From contig NC_060203.1 of the NCBI RefSeq assembly GCF_020623625.1, positions 1 through 64,000 of the forward strand: a stretch of 64,000 nucleotides of DNA. The letters are read 5' to 3'. The position numbers were made by a program, and so were the translations under genes. The notes below the pieces were generated by a model. The model worked only from the letters and a program-made list of their open reading frames with translations, had not been told where the DNA came from and ran no database searches. This DNA is from Saccharomycodes ludwigii. Lineage: Eukaryota; Ascomycota; Saccharomycetes; Saccharomycodales; Saccharomycodaceae. This document shows positions 11,920 through 23,273 of the stretch, piece after piece (within the stretch, counting starts at the first letter, position 1; each line of letters starts with the position of its first letter).

Positions 11920-12267
11920 TGTTGGAACCATATTTCAATAGGGAATTTAATTAAGCAACTAAGTTTTTCAGGCACGCTTCATGTTTTGAGGCGCGTTTTT
12001 AGGAGGCACAGTCAAGTTTGGTGGAGCATTTCAGGATTTAAGATGGCAATAAAAAGAGAGCGAACAATAAATTGGAACATATAATTTGTGATATGTAAAT
12101 GAAAATTAAGAAGAAAATGAAAAAAGAATAGTTCTTATATAATTATGTAGCTATAAATAAGAGAAGAGATTACTCAGTAAAAATACTATAATCAAGTATA
12201 TAAATTTACTAAACACACAGTTTTATAGTTGATATACAAAGATTGTCCCATCCCTACAATTCCAATA
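11920..12267 (+). mobile_element. LTR copy 3, diverged, Ty1/copia-like element
   Basis: A 348-bp repeat alignable end to end with copies 1 and 2 but clearly more diverged (roughly 80% by eye). A short piece of gag-start sequence follows to about 12310, so this copy was also once a 5' LTR. No further internal sequence is present. It is a fossil. Confidence 0.8.
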
Positions 12268-12599
12268 ATAATAATAATAACACTTCAGATCCGGTTTTAC
12301 CTGAATACAAATATTTGTTATTTTTGACTTCAAGAGATGATTGGATTGTACGAGTATAGAAAGCAAGACGTATCTAAAAACCAACATATATAAAAACACT
12401 ATTAAGTACCTATATAATAATAATAAAAAAATGAAAGGTTGACTTTTTATAAATTCTAGATTAAAATATGTTTATGTAAATATGGTAGTTATTAGTTTTG
12501 TGCTGGTTCGATTTATACAAGCACAATGTTAAAATCTTATAACTGAAAATAAATAAACAAATTTACTCATTTTATACGATTTGTTATTAAAAAAAGTGA

Positions 12600-12825
12600 A
12601 GCCCTAAAACGTAAAAGTCATAGAAAAACAGAGTCAAACAATTGGAGGTTAAGAAATGGGATCAAAAAAATAGTGTCCAGATGTTAGGGTCAAACATTTA
12701 AAGCCCTAAAAAAATAAAATCCAAAAAATAAAATCCAAAACATATAATCCAAAAAATATAATCCAAAACATATAATCCAAAACATATAATCCAAAACATA
12801 TATAATCCAAAAAATAAAGCCCTAA
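12600..12825. promoter_or_regulatory. Cluster of Tbf1-like AGCCCTAA motifs
   Basis: AGCCCTAA occurs at 12600-12607, 12702-12709 and 12818-12825, with TTAGGG at 12684-12689 between them. ARCCCTAA is the known binding core of yeast Tbf1, a factor of subtelomeric boundary (STAR) elements. The cluster sits between the retroelement fossils and the gene-free zone. Binding is inferred, not shown. Confidence 0.45.
12716..12817. repeat. 14-bp tandem repeat (ATATAATCCAAAAC-type)
   Basis: About seven copies of a 14-bp unit built on AATCCAAAA and AT-rich spacers, with one-base and two-base variants. They lie between two of the AGCCCTAA motifs. Confidence 0.75.
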
Positions 12826-12829
12826 AAAA

Positions 12830-15800
12830 AACATCAGAAAAAGTGATAATCATGCAGTCCGAAAATAACATATATCCCGATATGCCATCACTGCCATTCG
12901 AAGCTTAACCCGAGTTTCATTCTTATCTTATCTCAAAAAAAAATTAAAAAAAAAAAATCTAATCTTTCATTCAATCTTTTCCATCCCCACTTTCAACAAC
13001 AACAACAACAACAACCAAGATAAACTACAATAACACTGCGAAACAACTTTTAACTTTTGTACAATCTTATATTCTGTATGTCTTGTCTATATAAATTACA
13101 GTTCCAATTTAATATTTAATCAGAATAACACAAATCTATATACACTTTGCCATGTCTATACAACCTTATCGATAAACAATTTACTCCTTTTTTTTTATTT
13201 TTATCTAGAGCACGTGATTGACAACGTAACTACTTTTTTTTTATTTTTTTTTTTTTGGTTGCATAAACGCATCTTCCATTTCGAGTTGCTACTACAACTA
13301 CTACTACAAAAAAAGAAACAGTATCAATCATTTGAACAGAAAAAAAAAAAAAAAAAAAAAAACCCTTTACACAATTACTTTAATTCATACACACATACTT
13401 TTTATATCGAATAACCTATACAAAAAAAAAAATATACAAAGTGCCTGTGCAACAAATTCCAAATTCTTTGATGGAGATTTATGGCGGTCTGCCAATTTTG
13501 TGAACACATAGTTGATCTGAGTATTCTGTATTTTGTGAGCGTATGCATATTAAATCCATTCCAATTCTCAATATCACACACCAAATTTACTTCCAGCATC
13601 AGAATGTAGAAATATAAATTGATAATACAAGCAGTTAACCAATAGAAATTTTCACAAGTTTTTTAATGGAATTTACGTTTCTAGCTTGTGTTTAGATTAA
13701 TACAAAGAAAATTATATTCCTCATGCTACAGGAGTAATACCATAGTTATATCTAGGTTTGTGTTATATATACAAGTCTCTTTAGGGGGAAAAAAGTTATT
13801 TGTTCATGGCTTTGGCATAACAGTAATTGTACTCAAAATAATAAAATTAGCTGCATTTGAACAGTCTGAAAAGTGTTCTACCGAAATATCAAATAAACTG
13901 GGCTATACACTTAAGTGCTGTGTATATTATCACAAAATATGTTGTTTTTTTTTACGGAATATGGAGCTTTTTTTTTTAATACATTGTCTCAAAGTCTTTT
14001 ATTAGCCCACTGAACAATCATATAAATATTGCCATATTACTATACTGTTTTTGGATCACTAATATGCCCCAATCTCAATTATTTACTCTACAGGTTCGGA
14101 TAGTTTTCAAGTTGGTAAAAATGTTACCAAGCAAGATTTACATTTCACCCAAGAATTTGTAATCCAAGAGCGTAAAATAGATTGTACATTACACATTATT
14201 GGCCTACACTTTGTAGGATCTTATTTCACCTAAAGTTTTATTTTTTACTTGTCTGTTCAAACCATCACAAAAGAGATTATTCTTATGGCATCAACAAATA
14301 AGTGGTAACTTATGCCTCCTCGTATCAAGGCAATTGTTCACAAACTATTCTATATAGCACATCTTTCTTTTGTTGTTTCCTTATTTCAGATGTTTTGATG
14401 TTATGATAAGTGATAAAATATCTTACAGTATGAAACACAGAAATGTGAATGTTGTAATTGGCCAAAAGCTATGGCAATTGAATGATCTATTATTTATGAT
14501 TTATACTTGTAGTAATGATGATGTGTTTCGTAAAGAGATATGAAACAAAACTCTCTGTCTCTTTTCATGTGATAAGTTCTCAAAAACAATCTCTAAATCA
14601 GTATTGTTATCTCCAGTAACAATTTAAAAATTTTGACAATGACCCTGTCTAGCTTATAAAGCATGTGTGTGTAAAAATTACAGGAAATACTAAAAAGATA
14701 CGTCAAGGTTCCTGTTTTACCAACAAATATAAAATGTTACTACACTTGATCTGTTTACAAAAATCATCTACCTTGATCTCAGTTCAAAATGTCATTAAAA
14801 ACTAGAACCAAGTAGTAGTCAAGTGTCTTGCTGATTTGGATTGATTGCTGTTATTCCACGAAATTACATTTAGAATATTGATCAATAGCATTAATAATCG
14901 TGCTCCAAATACAATCTTCTTTTATTTTCCTGTAAATATTATTCACAAAATAATGTACGTGGTGCCAAAAAGAAAATGAAGGGAATTGGTATCACAAATA
15001 CACATCCCAGTTTTGTATAAGTTTTTCAACAACTGCTATGTAACAAGATCACTACTGCGTTTCCACAATTGGATGATCTTATTAATTTCAAATGATTGAA
15101 TTGGTAACATATAAAACAAAATAGACTGTAATTATTAATTAAGATTCAGTACTGTGAAGTGCCTAAAAGTGTAACAAAATATATGTTTCATTATATTATT
15201 TGCAATGTCCTTGCTTTTAATCAAAATAAATATCCTTCTCTTTCTAATAGCAAGCCATTTCTTACCAACTCATGTTAGTCACACAATAAATCACAAATAA
15301 ACTTGTTATCTACTCACTTGTCCATGTAAACATATCTCCCAATATATTGATACAATATTCCATAGTAATACTTGTGTTACTCCTGTAATTAGGGGGAAAA
15401 AAAAAAAAAAGTCCATTTCAAACTAAATCAGAATTTCAAATTCCACACTAATCATATAATGTCATTTTGTAATAAACCTTTTTTTGATGAATATAATATC
15501 TAAATTGACATGCACATTTAGATTTTATGTATGCAATAGCTGGTCTTCATAAATATCATTGAATCTTTGAATAATCTTAAATATAGTAATGTTTGGTCTA
15601 CACTTAGTAGATATAAACCGAGCATGTGTGTTGTCAGTTCTAGATCTAGTAGGATATTAGAATAAAAAGAAAAGCCTTATTACTAACCCACTTTTTTAAA
15701 ATAATAATTAGAAACGAAGTTATAAGTGGTAATACCAATGGTTTACATGTCCACAGTATTAGAATGAAAAACTAAATATAACAAAAGTACTCGGGTATCA

Positions 15801-17681
15801 GATCGCAGAGTATAACCTTATTTGTTATTTGATTGATTTGTGAATTGATACTTTAATAAATAGGCACTTTTTGTGTTTTCAGTGTATCTTTTCTTTTTAA
15901 ACTTTTATCATGCTTAATCAGTTATACACCACTTATATTTTGGATGACATGTGAATATTGATGTGTGCTTATTAGTAGCAATATGGTCCTTCACTCCAGT
16001 ACAGTCATTATGATTCCAACAAACACGCAATGGTTATCCACTAGAATAACAAAATAATAATAAACAGCCCCTTTATAGTGTTGTTTTTCTTCACTCCAAT
16101 CAGTATATATCCAGTTGAAACATTCTTTAAAAGTGTAAATCTGATTTCGTATTTTGATATGTTTTATAAATACTACCTGAATATCTGTTTTTTGATCAAA
16201 AACTTTTCTAATTTCTTGTAAGTTGTTGTACATTGTGTAAAATACTTGTTTTGTTTTGTTTTGTTATTTCTGATAATCAACAAACTGTTTTTTTTTAACT
16301 TTGTTGGTAATTCACAGCTTAAAAATATTTAGCATTTTTTACGAAAAAAATCTTTTTTTTTTTTTTTGCAGCCAAAGAAACAATTTTTTTTTTCGTTCGC
16401 TCAAAAATATCCTCTAAATTCACAATGTTATTTTATCAATAAAACTTTAATAAATGTTGTCTAATATGAAATATAGAAAGTGAAATTGCATTTGAACACC
16501 AGTTATTTCAAGAGTTATGGAGAGTTAGAAATGCACCAAGTTTTCACCCAATATATTTTATAAATTCACCAGAGAAACTATGCCATTGTAACTATCAAGA
16601 CCATAAATAATTTCAAGCATTCAGATAACATATGAAGCAACAAGAATTAAAAACTAAGTGGTTTAATATTACATATTGCAACAAGAACAGTAGATCTGAT
16701 AAAACCCAATGAATAAACTTAAGACTAGTTTTCAATAACAAGTTTGTTTTGTTTTATGGATTGTGTTACAATTCATTATATGTAAAGAATAAAGTTTATT
16801 TTTGTTAATTAACACCAAATAGCAGCAAACTTAAAATGAATGAATCACAACATCTCAATTGAACATACACAATGAATCAAATACCATTCAATATTGTTTC
16901 CAAATTTCTATCTATATTACAAGATCTCTACTTGTATGTTTTTTCTTTTAATATACGCTAAAGTTGATGAAATATGACAAGTACTCCGTTGACAAGGAAT
17001 GCATATTGCTGCATATTCACACTCGTCTTTCGATATAAGCTTATGATTATACATTGTGATAAAGCAAGCACTTATATGAACTAATTATTAACAAACACTT
17101 GACTTATGGAATAATAAAAAAATAGAGCTTGTTAACTAAAGAATAATATATATGAAGGGAAACTTGATCACCAATCATGTTACAAATAAACATCGATTTT
17201 ATAGAATCTGGGCAGACTTATAAGCTTGGAATTATTGGTTCAAAAAACACAACATAAATTATCTCATTGATCGAGTATTTACTTCCAAAAAAATAGATCT
17301 ATCTTATTCTTTATAGTTTAAGACACTTTTCTTCACTATTATTATTACACTTTTGAACTCAGCGATAGAAGAAGAATTAAAATAAAAAATTCAGTATGAG
17401 AAACAAGAAAGAAAATAATATTCCAATGTTATCAATAAATAATCAGAAAAAAAAAATTTATTAGAAATAAAAACAACTTACAGTATGAAAACTAAATTGA
17501 TTTAATGGTATTAAAATAACGAACTATAAAATAATACAAAAAAACAGACAATATCAAAGTTGAATGAAATAAAGACAAAAAAACATTATGAACTCAAAAA
17601 AATAACCGACGAACTTAAAAAAAAAATAAACTAAACATATCAGATACGATTGGAAACAAATATTTGTTTACAAAAGTGAGT
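12830..17681. other. 4.8-kb stretch without a credible gene
   Basis: No open frame here has both an ATG and protein-like composition. The longest candidates are 80-105 codons and resemble chance frames. From about 13440 the sequence is not low-complexity: it lacks the long homopolymers and satellites of the outer subtelomere and looks like decayed unique sequence. An E-box (CACGTG) lies near 13212. It lies 3' of the adhesin gene, so it is not that gene's promoter. It may be a gene graveyard; I recognise nothing in it. Confidence 0.5.
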
Positions 17682-20600
17682 TTAAAATAAATTGAAAAAT
17701 AAAACAAATAAAGTAAAGGACATCTTGAAAGTCGATATTCTGTTTGAAACAGCACCAGCTTGGTAAATAGAAATTAATCCACTAGATCCTGGTTGAGATT
17801 GAATACTTTGAACTTCAATACCAGTTGTACTAGAAACAGTTTCTGATTGAATAGTAGTAGTAATAACTTTGCTACCAGATGTGGTCTTGGTAATAACATT
17901 GTCGGAATTACCAGAGTTACCATTGGCACTCTTGGTAACAGTGGTATAAACAGAACCAGAAGAAATAGTCTCGAAATATTCACTAGCATTGCCTGGAGAA
18001 CCTGATCCGTTTTCATTATTATTGTTTGGAACAATAGTAGATGTAATAACAGATGTGATGGTACTACCTGATGTAGTGTACACGCTAGTCTTGGTAACAG
18101 TAACTGGTGTATTACCAGTTTCGGAACTACCAGATCCACCATTGTTGTTGTTGTTATTTGGAACAATAGTAGAGGTGATAGTAGCAGTAATGGTGCTACC
18201 AGATGTAGTGTACACACTAGTCTTAGTAACAGTAACTGGTGTATTAGCAGTTTCGGAACTACCAGATCCACCGTTGTTGTTGTTGTTGTTTGGAACAATA
18301 GTAGAGGTGATAGTGGCAGTAATGGTACTACCAGATGTGGTAAACACACTAGTCTTAGTAACAGTAACTGGTGTATTACCAGTTTCGGAACTACCAGATC
18401 CACCATTGTTGTTGTTGTTATTTGGAACAATAGTAGAGGTGATAGTAGCAGTAATGGTGCTACCAGATGTAGTGTACACGCTAGTCTTGGTAACAGTAAC
18501 TGGTGTATTACCAGTTTCGGAACTACCAGATCCACCATTGTTGTTGTTGTTATTTGGAACAATAGTAGAGGTGATAGTAGCAGTAATGGTGCTACCAGAT
18601 GTAGTGTACACACTAGTCTTAGTAACAGTAACTGGTGTATTAGCAGTTTCGGAACTACCAGATCCACCATTGTTGTTGTTGTTATTTGGAACAATAGTAG
18701 AGGTGATAGTAGCAGTAATGGTGCTACCAGATGTAGTGTACACGCTAGTCTTGGTAACAGTAACTGGTGTATTACCAGTTTCGGAACTACCAGATCCACC
18801 ATTGTTGTTGTTGTTATTTGGAACAATAGTAGAGGTGATAGTAGCAGTAATGGTACTTCCAGATGTAGTGAATACACTAGTCTTAGTAACAGTAACTGGT
18901 GTATTGGAAGTCTCAGAACTAACGGAATAAACCTCGGAACCGGAATTGTTAGAACCACCATTATTGTTGTTGCTATTGTTTGGAACAGTGGTGGTAGTAG
19001 CATCGCATGTGACAATAGTCGAGGTTATGGTTCTGCCAGATGTAACAATCACAGTAGTTCTTGTAACACTAGAAGGCAATCCAGGTGTCTCAGTAGTTGG
19101 ATTAACTGGAGAAACAGTTTCAGAAGTAAAGGTAGTACCTGGAATAGTAGTCAATGGAGATGATTTAGAGCTAGTAGTATTGAAATAACCAAATCCTGGT
19201 GTTTCAACGTAAATGATAGTGGAAGTGGTAGACAATCCATTAGAGCCAGTGGTAGTAAATATAGTAATTAAATAAGTTGAGGTAAATGAACCAGTCCAAA
19301 AAGTATAAGTGGTACTAACACCATTAAATTCTGGAGTCTCAACTGTGTAGGTGGTAGAGGTGGTTGGTTTGCCATCAGTACCAGTAGTTGTAACTACAGT
19401 AGTACCAATAGTGGAAGTGTATGTACCAGTCCATGGTGTGTACGTAGTTGTAACACCGTTGGTTTCTGGAGTCTCAACTGTGTAGGTGGTAGAGGTGGTT
19501 GGTTTGCCATCAGTACCAGTAGTTGTAACTACAGTAGTGCCAATAGTGGAAGTAATTGTACCAGTCCATGGAACATAAGTGGTGGTAACACCGTTGGTTT
19601 CTGGAGTCTCAACTGTGTAAGTGGTAGAGGTGGTTGGCTTACCATCAGTACCAGTAGTTGTAACTACAGTAGTGCCAATAGTGGAAGTAATTGTACCAGT
19701 CCATGGAACATAAGTGGTGGTAACACCGTTGGTTTCTGGAGTCTCAACTGTGTAGGTGGTAGAGGTGGTTGGTTTGCCATCAGTACCAGTAGTTGTAACT
19801 ACAGTAGTGCCAATAGTAGATGTGTAGGTACCAGTCCATGGAGTATAGGTAGTTCTGACACCGTTGGTTTCTGGAGTCTCAACTGTGTAGGTGGTAGAGG
19901 TGGTTGGTTTGCCATCAGTACCAGTAGTAGTAACTACAGTAGTGCCAATAGTGGAAGTGTATGTACCAGTCCATGGTGTGTACGTAGTTGTAACACCGTT
20001 GGTTTCTGGAGTCTCAACTGTGTAGGTGGTAGAGGTGGTTGGTTTGCCATCAGTACCAGTAGTTGTAACTACAGTAGTGCCAATAGTGGAAGTAATTGTA
20101 CCAGTCCATGGAGTATAGGTAGTTGTGACACCGTTGGTTTCTGGAGTCTCAACTGTGTAGGTGGTAGAGGTGGTTGGTTTGCCATCAGTACCAGTAGTAG
20201 TAACTACAGTAGTGCCAATAGTGGAAGTGTATGTACCAGTCCATGGTGTGTACGTAGTTGTAACACCGTTGGTTTCTGGAGTCTCAACTGTGTAGGTGGT
20301 AGATGTGGTTGGTTTGCCATCAGTACCAGTAGTTGTAACTACAGTAGTGCCAATAGTGGAAGTGTATGTACCGGTCCATGGTGTGTAGGTAGTAGTAGTA
20401 CCTTCAACTTCTGGAGTCTCAACTGTGTAGATAGTAGAGGTGGTTGTAATACCATCTGCACCAACACTGGTGGTAACACTGGTACCAATAGTGGAAGTGT
20501 ATGTACCGGTCCATGGTGTGTAAGTGGTAGTAGTACCTTCAACTTCTGGAGTCTCAACTGTGTAGATGGTGGAAGTAGTTGGAATACCATCTGATCCAAC

Positions 20601-23273
20601 ACTGGTGGTAACACTGGTACCAATAGTGGAAGTGTATGTACCAGTCCATGGTGTGTACGTAGTTGTAACACCGTTGGTTTCTGGAGTCTCAACTGTGTAG
20701 GTGGTAGAGGTGGTTGGTTTGCCATCAGTACCAGTAGTTGTAACTACAGTAGTGCCAATAGTGGAAGTAATTGTACCAGTCCATGGAGTATAGGTAGTTG
20801 TGACACCGTTGGTTTCTGGAGTCTCAACTGTGTAGGTGGTAGAGGTGGTTGGTTTGCCATCAGTACCAGTAGTAGTAACTACAGTAGTGCCAATAGTGGA
20901 AGTGTATGTACCAGTCCATGGTGTGTACGTAGTTGTAACACCGTTGGTTTCTGGAGTCTCAACTGTGTAGGTGGTAGATGTGGTTGGTTTGCCATCAGTA
21001 CCAGTAGTTGTAACTACAGTAGTGCCAATAGTGGAAGTGTATGTACCGGTCCATGGTGTGTAGGTAGTAGTAGTACCTTCAACTTCTGGAGTCTCAACTG
21101 TGTAGATAGTAGAGGTGGTTGTAATACCATCTGCACCAACACTGGTGGTAACACTGGTACCAATAGTGGAAGTGTATGTACCGGTCCATGGTGTGTAAGT
21201 GGTAGTAGTACCTTCAACTTCTGGAGTCTCAACTGTGTAGATGGTGGAAGTAGTTGGAATACCATCTGATCCAACACTGGTGGTAACACTGGTACCAATA
21301 GTGGAAGTGTATGTACCAGTCCATGGTGTGTAAGTGGTAGTAGTACCTTCAACTTCTGGAGTCTCAACTGTGTAGATAGTAGAGGTGGTTGTAATACCAT
21401 CTGCACCAACACTGGTGGTAACACTGGTACCAATAGTAGATGTGTATGTACCGGTCCATGGTGTGTAAGTGGTAGTAGTACCTTCAACTTCTGGAGTCTC
21501 AACTGTGTAGATGGTGGAAGTAGTTGGAATACCATCTGAACCAACACTGGTGGTAACACTGGTACCAATAGTGGAAGTGTATGTACCGGTCCATGGTGTG
21601 TAAGTGGTAGTAGTACCTTCAACTTCTGGAGTCTCAACTGTGTAGATAGTAGAGGTTGTTGGAATACCATCTGAACCAACACTGGTGGTAACACTGGTAC
21701 CAATAGTGGAAGTGTATGTACCGGTCCATGGTGTGTAAGTGGTAGTAGTACCTTCAACTTCTGGAGTCTCAACTGTGTAGATGGTGGAAGTAGTTGGAAT
21801 ACCATCTGAACCAACACTGGTGGTAACACTGGTACCAATAGTGGAAGTGTATGTACCGGTCCATGGTGTGTAGGTAGTAGTAGTACCTTCAACTTCTGGA
21901 GTCTCAACTGTGTAGATAGTGGAGGTAGTTGGAATACCATCTGAACCAACACTGGTGGTAACACTGGTACCAATAGTGGATGTGTATGTACCGGTCCATG
22001 GTGTGTAAGTGGTAGTAGTACCTTCAACTTCTGGAGTCTCAACTGTGTAGATAGTAGAGGTGGTTGTAATACCATCTGCACCAACACTGGTGGTAACATT
22101 AGTACCAATAGTAGATGTGTATGTACCGGTCCATGGTGTGTAAGTAGTAGTAGTACCTTCAACTTCTGGAGTCTCAACTGTGTAGATGGTGGAAGTGGTT
22201 GTAATACCATCTGCACCAACACTGGTGGTAACACTGGTACCAATAGTAGATGTGTATGTACCGGTCCATGGTGTGTAAGTAGTAGTAGTACCTTCAACTT
22301 CTGGAGTCTCAACTGTGTAGATAGTAGAGGTTGTTGGAATACCATCTGATCCAATACTGGTGGTTAAACTAGTACCAATAGTAGATGTATATGTGCCAGT
22401 CCATGGTGTGTATGTGGTGGTAACATCTTCAGCAGCTGGACAATATGACTCTTCTTCATCAAAGGTAAATATATAATTGGTCATATCATCAAGAAGAGTT
22501 CCATCGGGCAAACTTATTGTAAAAAACAAACTTGCTTTAGTAATTGCGTTTGAAAATACAATTCTTATTGGATAGTATGACCCAGCGTTCATTGTTATTT
22601 TAGCCACAGCATAATTTTGTATTCCCACATGCCAATTTTTAATTGCATCCACCAAAAAATTAGTTGTTGATGCAGTAATATCATTTTGCTGACAACATCC
22701 AAATGCATTTTCGCCGAACAACAAGCCAGCAGAATCATCAACATATCCTAATGTAAAGGTGTAAGAACCAGTTTGTGGTGCTAAAAAGTAACCAGTAAGT
22801 TCCATTGTAAAATTAGTGAATGTTGTATTGTAATCAAAAATTACTGGTAAAGTGTAAGGAAGTTGGTTATCATTATAACAAAGTGTAGCATCATGTCCAT
22901 ATTGATATGGACAATGCCAATTTGTTCCTTGTTGATCAGGTTCACCGTTACAGAGGTAGTACTGAGATGGATCATTTTCATTATATTGACAAGGAAATCC
23001 TGACTGAATTATGACGGAGGTAATACCATTTTGCTCGTGATAAGGTTTTGAATTTTGATAATAGCCATATGCCATATATTCTCTACTTGTATAAGTTGTT
23101 GTATCGTAAATATTATAGGGAAACCATCTCACCTTAAACCCATTACTAGGTTTTGAAATCGGATTACAACCACCATTGGAATCAACCGCTGCTTGGACAT
23201 AAATGTTTTTTGACCATTGTAATAAAAAAAGGACTAATATTAAAACCCCTTGTTTATAATTACTAGTTAACAT
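17682..23273 (-). CDS. FLO-type cell-wall adhesin with PA14 lectin domain
   Basis: A 1863-residue flocculin. An N-terminal signal peptide (about 1-28) precedes a PA14/Flo lectin domain (about 30-280). That domain has the vicinal Asp179-Asp180 (the DcisD calcium and sugar-binding pair of Flo proteins) and the paired cysteines of AFGCC (191-194). About 24 tandem 45-residue Ser/Thr units of the Flo1 type (TTTYTPWTGTYTSTIG) follow, then seven 44-residue units ending in Asn runs and GGSGSSET. A hydrophobic C-terminus (MSFTLFVLFF) looks like a GPI-anchor signal. The protein should be exported, heavily O-mannosylated and fixed to the cell wall for flocculation or surface adhesion. It is longer than Flo1 (1537). 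The subtelomeric site and long upstream gap suit a silencing-controlled FLO gene. The exact sugar specificity cannot be read. Confidence 0.93.
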   Translation of the reverse strand: MLTSNYKQGVLILVLFLLQWSKNIYVQAAVDSNGGCNPISKPSNGFKVRWFPYNIYDTTTYTSREYMAYGYYQNSKPYHEQNGITSVIIQSGFPCQYNENDPSQYYLCNGEPDQQGTNWHCPYQYGHDATLCYNDNQLPYTLPVIFDYNTTFTNFTMELTGYFLAPQTGSYTFTLGYVDDSAGLLFGENAFGCCQQNDITASTTNFLVDAIKNWHVGIQNYAVAKITMNAGSYYPIRIVFSNAITKASLFFTISLPDGTLLDDMTNYIFTFDEEESYCPAAEDVTTTYTPWTGTYTSTIGTSLTTSIGSDGIPTTSTIYTVETPEVEGTTTTYTPWTGTYTSTIGTSVTTSVGADGITTTSTIYTVETPEVEGTTTTYTPWTGTYTSTIGTNVTTSVGADGITTTSTIYTVETPEVEGTTTTYTPWTGTYTSTIGTSVTTSVGSDGIPTTSTIYTVETPEVEGTTTTYTPWTGTYTSTIGTSVTTSVGSDGIPTTSTIYTVETPEVEGTTTTYTPWTGTYTSTIGTSVTTSVGSDGIPTTSTIYTVETPEVEGTTTTYTPWTGTYTSTIGTSVTTSVGSDGIPTTSTIYTVETPEVEGTTTTYTPWTGTYTSTIGTSVTTSVGADGITTTSTIYTVETPEVEGTTTTYTPWTGTYTSTIGTSVTTSVGSDGIPTTSTIYTVETPEVEGTTTTYTPWTGTYTSTIGTSVTTSVGADGITTTSTIYTVETPEVEGTTTTYTPWTGTYTSTIGTTVVTTTGTDGKPTTSTTYTVETPETNGVTTTYTPWTGTYTSTIGTTVVTTTGTDGKPTTSTTYTVETPETNGVTTTYTPWTGTITSTIGTTVVTTTGTDGKPTTSTTYTVETPETNGVTTTYTPWTGTYTSTIGTSVTTSVGSDGIPTTSTIYTVETPEVEGTTTTYTPWTGTYTSTIGTSVTTSVGADGITTTSTIYTVETPEVEGTTTTYTPWTGTYTSTIGTTVVTTTGTDGKPTTSTTYTVETPETNGVTTTYTPWTGTYTSTIGTTVVTTTGTDGKPTTSTTYTVETPETNGVTTTYTPWTGTITSTIGTTVVTTTGTDGKPTTSTTYTVETPETNGVTTTYTPWTGTYTSTIGTTVVTTTGTDGKPTTSTTYTVETPETNGVRTTYTPWTGTYTSTIGTTVVTTTGTDGKPTTSTTYTVETPETNGVTTTYVPWTGTITSTIGTTVVTTTGTDGKPTTSTTYTVETPETNGVTTTYVPWTGTITSTIGTTVVTTTGTDGKPTTSTTYTVETPETNGVTTTYTPWTGTYTSTIGTTVVTTTGTDGKPTTSTTYTVETPEFNGVSTTYTFWTGSFTSTYLITIFTTTGSNGLSTTSTIIYVETPGFGYFNTTSSKSSPLTTIPGTTFTSETVSPVNPTTETPGLPSSVTRTTVIVTSGRTITSTIVTCDATTTTVPNNSNNNNGGSNNSGSEVYSVSSETSNTPVTVTKTSVFTTSGSTITATITSTIVPNNNNNNGGSGSSETGNTPVTVTKTSVYTTSGSTITATITSTIVPNNNNNNGGSGSSETANTPVTVTKTSVYTTSGSTITATITSTIVPNNNNNNGGSGSSETGNTPVTVTKTSVYTTSGSTITATITSTIVPNNNNNNGGSGSSETGNTPVTVTKTSVFTTSGSTITATITSTIVPNNNNNNGGSGSSETANTPVTVTKTSVYTTSGSTITATITSTIVPNNNNNNGGSGSSETGNTPVTVTKTSVYTTSGSTITSVITSTIVPNNNNENGSGSPGNASEYFETISSGSVYTTVTKSANGNSGNSDNVITKTTSGSKVITTTIQSETVSSTTGIEVQSIQSQPGSSGLISIYQAGAVSNRISTFKMSFTLFVLFFNLF
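17986..18910 (-). repeat. 132-bp intragenic adhesin repeat array, 7 units
   Basis: Seven near-identical 132-bp units encode TPVTVTKTSV, TTSGSTIT and an Asn run followed by GGSGSSET. Variation is limited to single-residue swaps (G/A/S before NTP, Y/F in the middle). The last unit is altered at its end. Confidence 0.9.
19185..22424 (-). repeat. 135-bp intragenic adhesin repeat array, 24 units
   Basis: Each unit is 135 bp. Two unit types alternate in blocks: one with SVTTSVG and EVEG, and one with TVVTTTGTDGKP and ETNG. Five consecutive units (two of the first type, three of the second) are duplicated with an exact 675-bp offset; for example, the same local variant occurs at 20281 and 20956. 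The last unit (19185-19320) is degenerate. Confidence 0.9.

Noticed and set aside
12850-12870. Centromere CDEIII-like TCCGAAA word
   Set aside because: The flanking CDEIII bases, CDEII tract and CDEI spacing are absent, and the site is 12 kb from a telomere.
13688-14005. 105-codon frame in the 13-17 kb void
   Set aside because: It has no ATG at its start and a random-looking composition without motifs.
15991-16233. 80-codon ATG-started minus-strand frame
   Set aside because: It is short and isolated, with no recognisable motif or promoter. Chance frames of this size are expected in 4.8 kb.
17774-22354. Leu/Pro-rich and Val-rich frames overlapping the adhesin on both strands
   Set aside because: They are shadows of the tandem 135- and 132-bp repeats and lack non-repeated domains.
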